A stretch of DNA of 7,419 nucleotides from positions 1-7,419 of the forward strand of contig JAOHCJ010000029.1 of NCBI GenBank assembly GCA_028095445.1, written 5' to 3'. A model generated the notes under the pieces. The model saw only the letters and a list, made by a program, of their open reading frames with translations. It made no database searches and was not told the origin of the DNA. A program made the translations under genes and the position numbers. Source of the stretch: Candidatus Pelagibacter sp. (GTDB lineage Bacteria > Pseudomonadota > Alphaproteobacteria > Pelagibacterales > Pelagibacteraceae). Below, in pieces: positions 6,553-7,419 of the stretch (within the stretch, counting starts at the first letter, position 1; every line of letters starts with the position of its first letter).

Positions 6553-7419
6553 TTGGCAGGAAGTAAATTTTTTGATTTGGCAGCTATAAGCATATGTTTT
6601 TGAAGTTTTTCAAAAGCTTTATTTTCTATCTGCCTGATCCTCTCTCTGCTAATCTTATATTTTTTACTTAAATCTTCTAAAGTTGTAGGGTCGTCATTTA
6701 ATCTTCTTGAATATAAAATTTCTCTTTCTCTATCATTAAGAATTTTGATCGAGTCTTTTAACAAACCTTTTCTATGCTCCATTTCTTCGTTATGTGCAAA
6801 TTTAAGATCATGATCTAATTCTTTATCCACTAACCAGTCTTGCCATTCATCACCATCCTCGCCAACTTGAGCATTTAATGAAAATTCTTTTCCTGAAAGT
6901 CGTCTATTCATTGAAACAACCTCATCTTTACTTACATCTAGTTTGTTAGCAATTTCATTAACATGTTCAGGTCTTAAATCACCTTCTGACTGAGGAGCAA
7001 TTTGGTTTTTTATTTTTTTAAGATTAAAAAATAATTTTTTCTGAGCAGTAGTTGTTCCTATTTTTACCAAACTCCAAGATCTTAAAATATATTCTTGGAT
7101 AGATGCTCTAATCCACCACATTGCATAAGTAGCGAGTCTAAAACCTTTTTCAGGTTCAAATTTTTTAACAGCTTGCATTAAACCCACATTACCCTCTGAG
7201 ATCATTTCATTAACAGGTAACCCATATCCTTTGTAACCCATTGCAATTTTTGCAACTAATCTAAGGTGACTTGTTACAAGTTTTTCTGCAGCTTTAACAT
7301 TTCCAGTTGTTTTCCAATTTTTTGCTAACATATATTCTTCCTCAGCAGCCAGCATAGGAAATTTTTTTATTTGCTCAAGGTACGCTGATAGCCCACCCTC
7401 ATTTGAAAGAGCTGGTAAA
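6549..7419 (-). CDS. rpoH: RpoH, heat-shock sigma factor (sigma-32), 5' end cut
   Basis: RpoH directs RNA polymerase to heat-shock promoters. The frame is open to the window edge, giving 289 visible residues numbered from codon 7418-7416; family members have about 285-300, so only a few residues are missing. The first 24 (LPALSNEGG... to ...KKFPMLAA) are sigma region 1 sequence that also occurs in RpoH homologues, so the Met at 7355-7353 is internal and not the start. Region 2 includes [10 protein letters not shown] (50-59) and [15 protein letters not shown] (97-111). The RpoH-box hallmark QKKLFFNL is at 126-133 (7043-7020) and separates it from RpoD and FliA. Region 4 ends with the helix-turn-helix around [20 protein letters not shown] (254-273). 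In E. coli and Caulobacter RpoH is degraded by FtsH, whose gene is at the other end of this window. Confidence 0.96.
   Translation of the reverse strand, partial: LPALSNEGGLSAYLEQIKKFPMLAAEEEYMLAKNWKTTGNVKAAEKLVTSHLRLVAKIAMGYKGYGLPVNEMISEGNVGLMQAVKKFEPEKGFRLATYAMWWIRASIQEYILRSWSLVKIGTTTAQKKLFFNLKKIKNQIAPQSEGDLRPEHVNEIANKLDVSKDEVVSMNRRLSGKEFSLNAQVGEDGDEWQDWLVDKELDHDLKFAHNEEMEHRKGLLKDSIKILNDREREILYSRRLNDDPTTLEDLSKKYKISRERIRQIENKAFEKLQKHMLIAAKSKNLLPAN

Noticed and set aside
6553..6583. Direct repeat TTGGCAG at 6553-6559 and 6577-6583
   Set aside because: Seven bases only, explained by the C-terminal codons of rpoH (LPAN and AAKS).
6598..6615. Inverted repeat TTTTGA / TCAAAA beyond the purA stop
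   Set aside because: Six A/T-dominated pairs inside the rpoH coding sequence, with no following T run; not convincing as a purA terminator.
1..7419. Mobile element, CRISPR array, tRNA, toxin-antitoxin, phage or other new system
   Set aside because: Every stretch over 66 bases is covered by a recognised housekeeping gene with intact motifs, and no repeats, integrase, transposase or RNA gene structure was found.

Overview
The window is a compact, strongly AT-rich (by eye about 30% G+C, not computed) piece of bacterial chromosome. It carries only housekeeping genes: the end of tilS, then ftsH, folP, glmM, thiD and purA on the + strand, and rpoH on the - strand. The short spacers, gene overlaps, lysine/isoleucine/asparagine-rich proteins and this gene order best fit an alphaproteobacterium of the SAR11 clade (Pelagibacterales, Candidatus Pelagibacter-like). 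That assignment rests on remembered synteny and composition, not on a database search.

Layout. Positions 1-95 are the last 30 codons of tilS. Positions 96-161 form the only real intergenic spacer, 66 bases, with a promoter-like TTGACA and a perfect 14-base palindrome just ahead of ftsH. From 162 to 6552 five genes run head to tail: ftsH (8-base gap) folP (1-base overlap) glmM (1-base gap, TTG start) thiD (4-base overlap) purA. They look like one transcription unit with translational coupling. At 6549-6552 purA meets the convergent rpoH, and the two stop codons share the palindrome TTAA. rpoH then runs to the right edge and is cut there, losing only its first few codons. No stretch longer than 66 bases lacks a gene.

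How the genes work together. FtsH is the membrane AAA+ zinc protease. In other proteobacteria it degrades the heat-shock sigma factor RpoH, which is encoded at the other end of this window. GlmM supplies glucosamine-1-phosphate for UDP-GlcNAc (peptidoglycan and LPS). FolP makes dihydropteroate for folate. ThiD phosphorylates the thiamine pyrimidine HMP, and PurA commits IMP to AMP. The core ftsH-folP-glmM is an old proteobacterial arrangement, also found in E. coli; thiD and purA extend it here.

I found no mobile element, CRISPR array, RNA gene, phage gene or unknown accessory system. The points worth a second look are small: a lysine-rich N-terminal extension on FolP, the TTG start of thiD, a very short or absent ftsH leader, long poly-A tracts inside genes, changes in usually conserved loops of FolP and GlmM, and the stop-on-stop junction of purA and rpoH.
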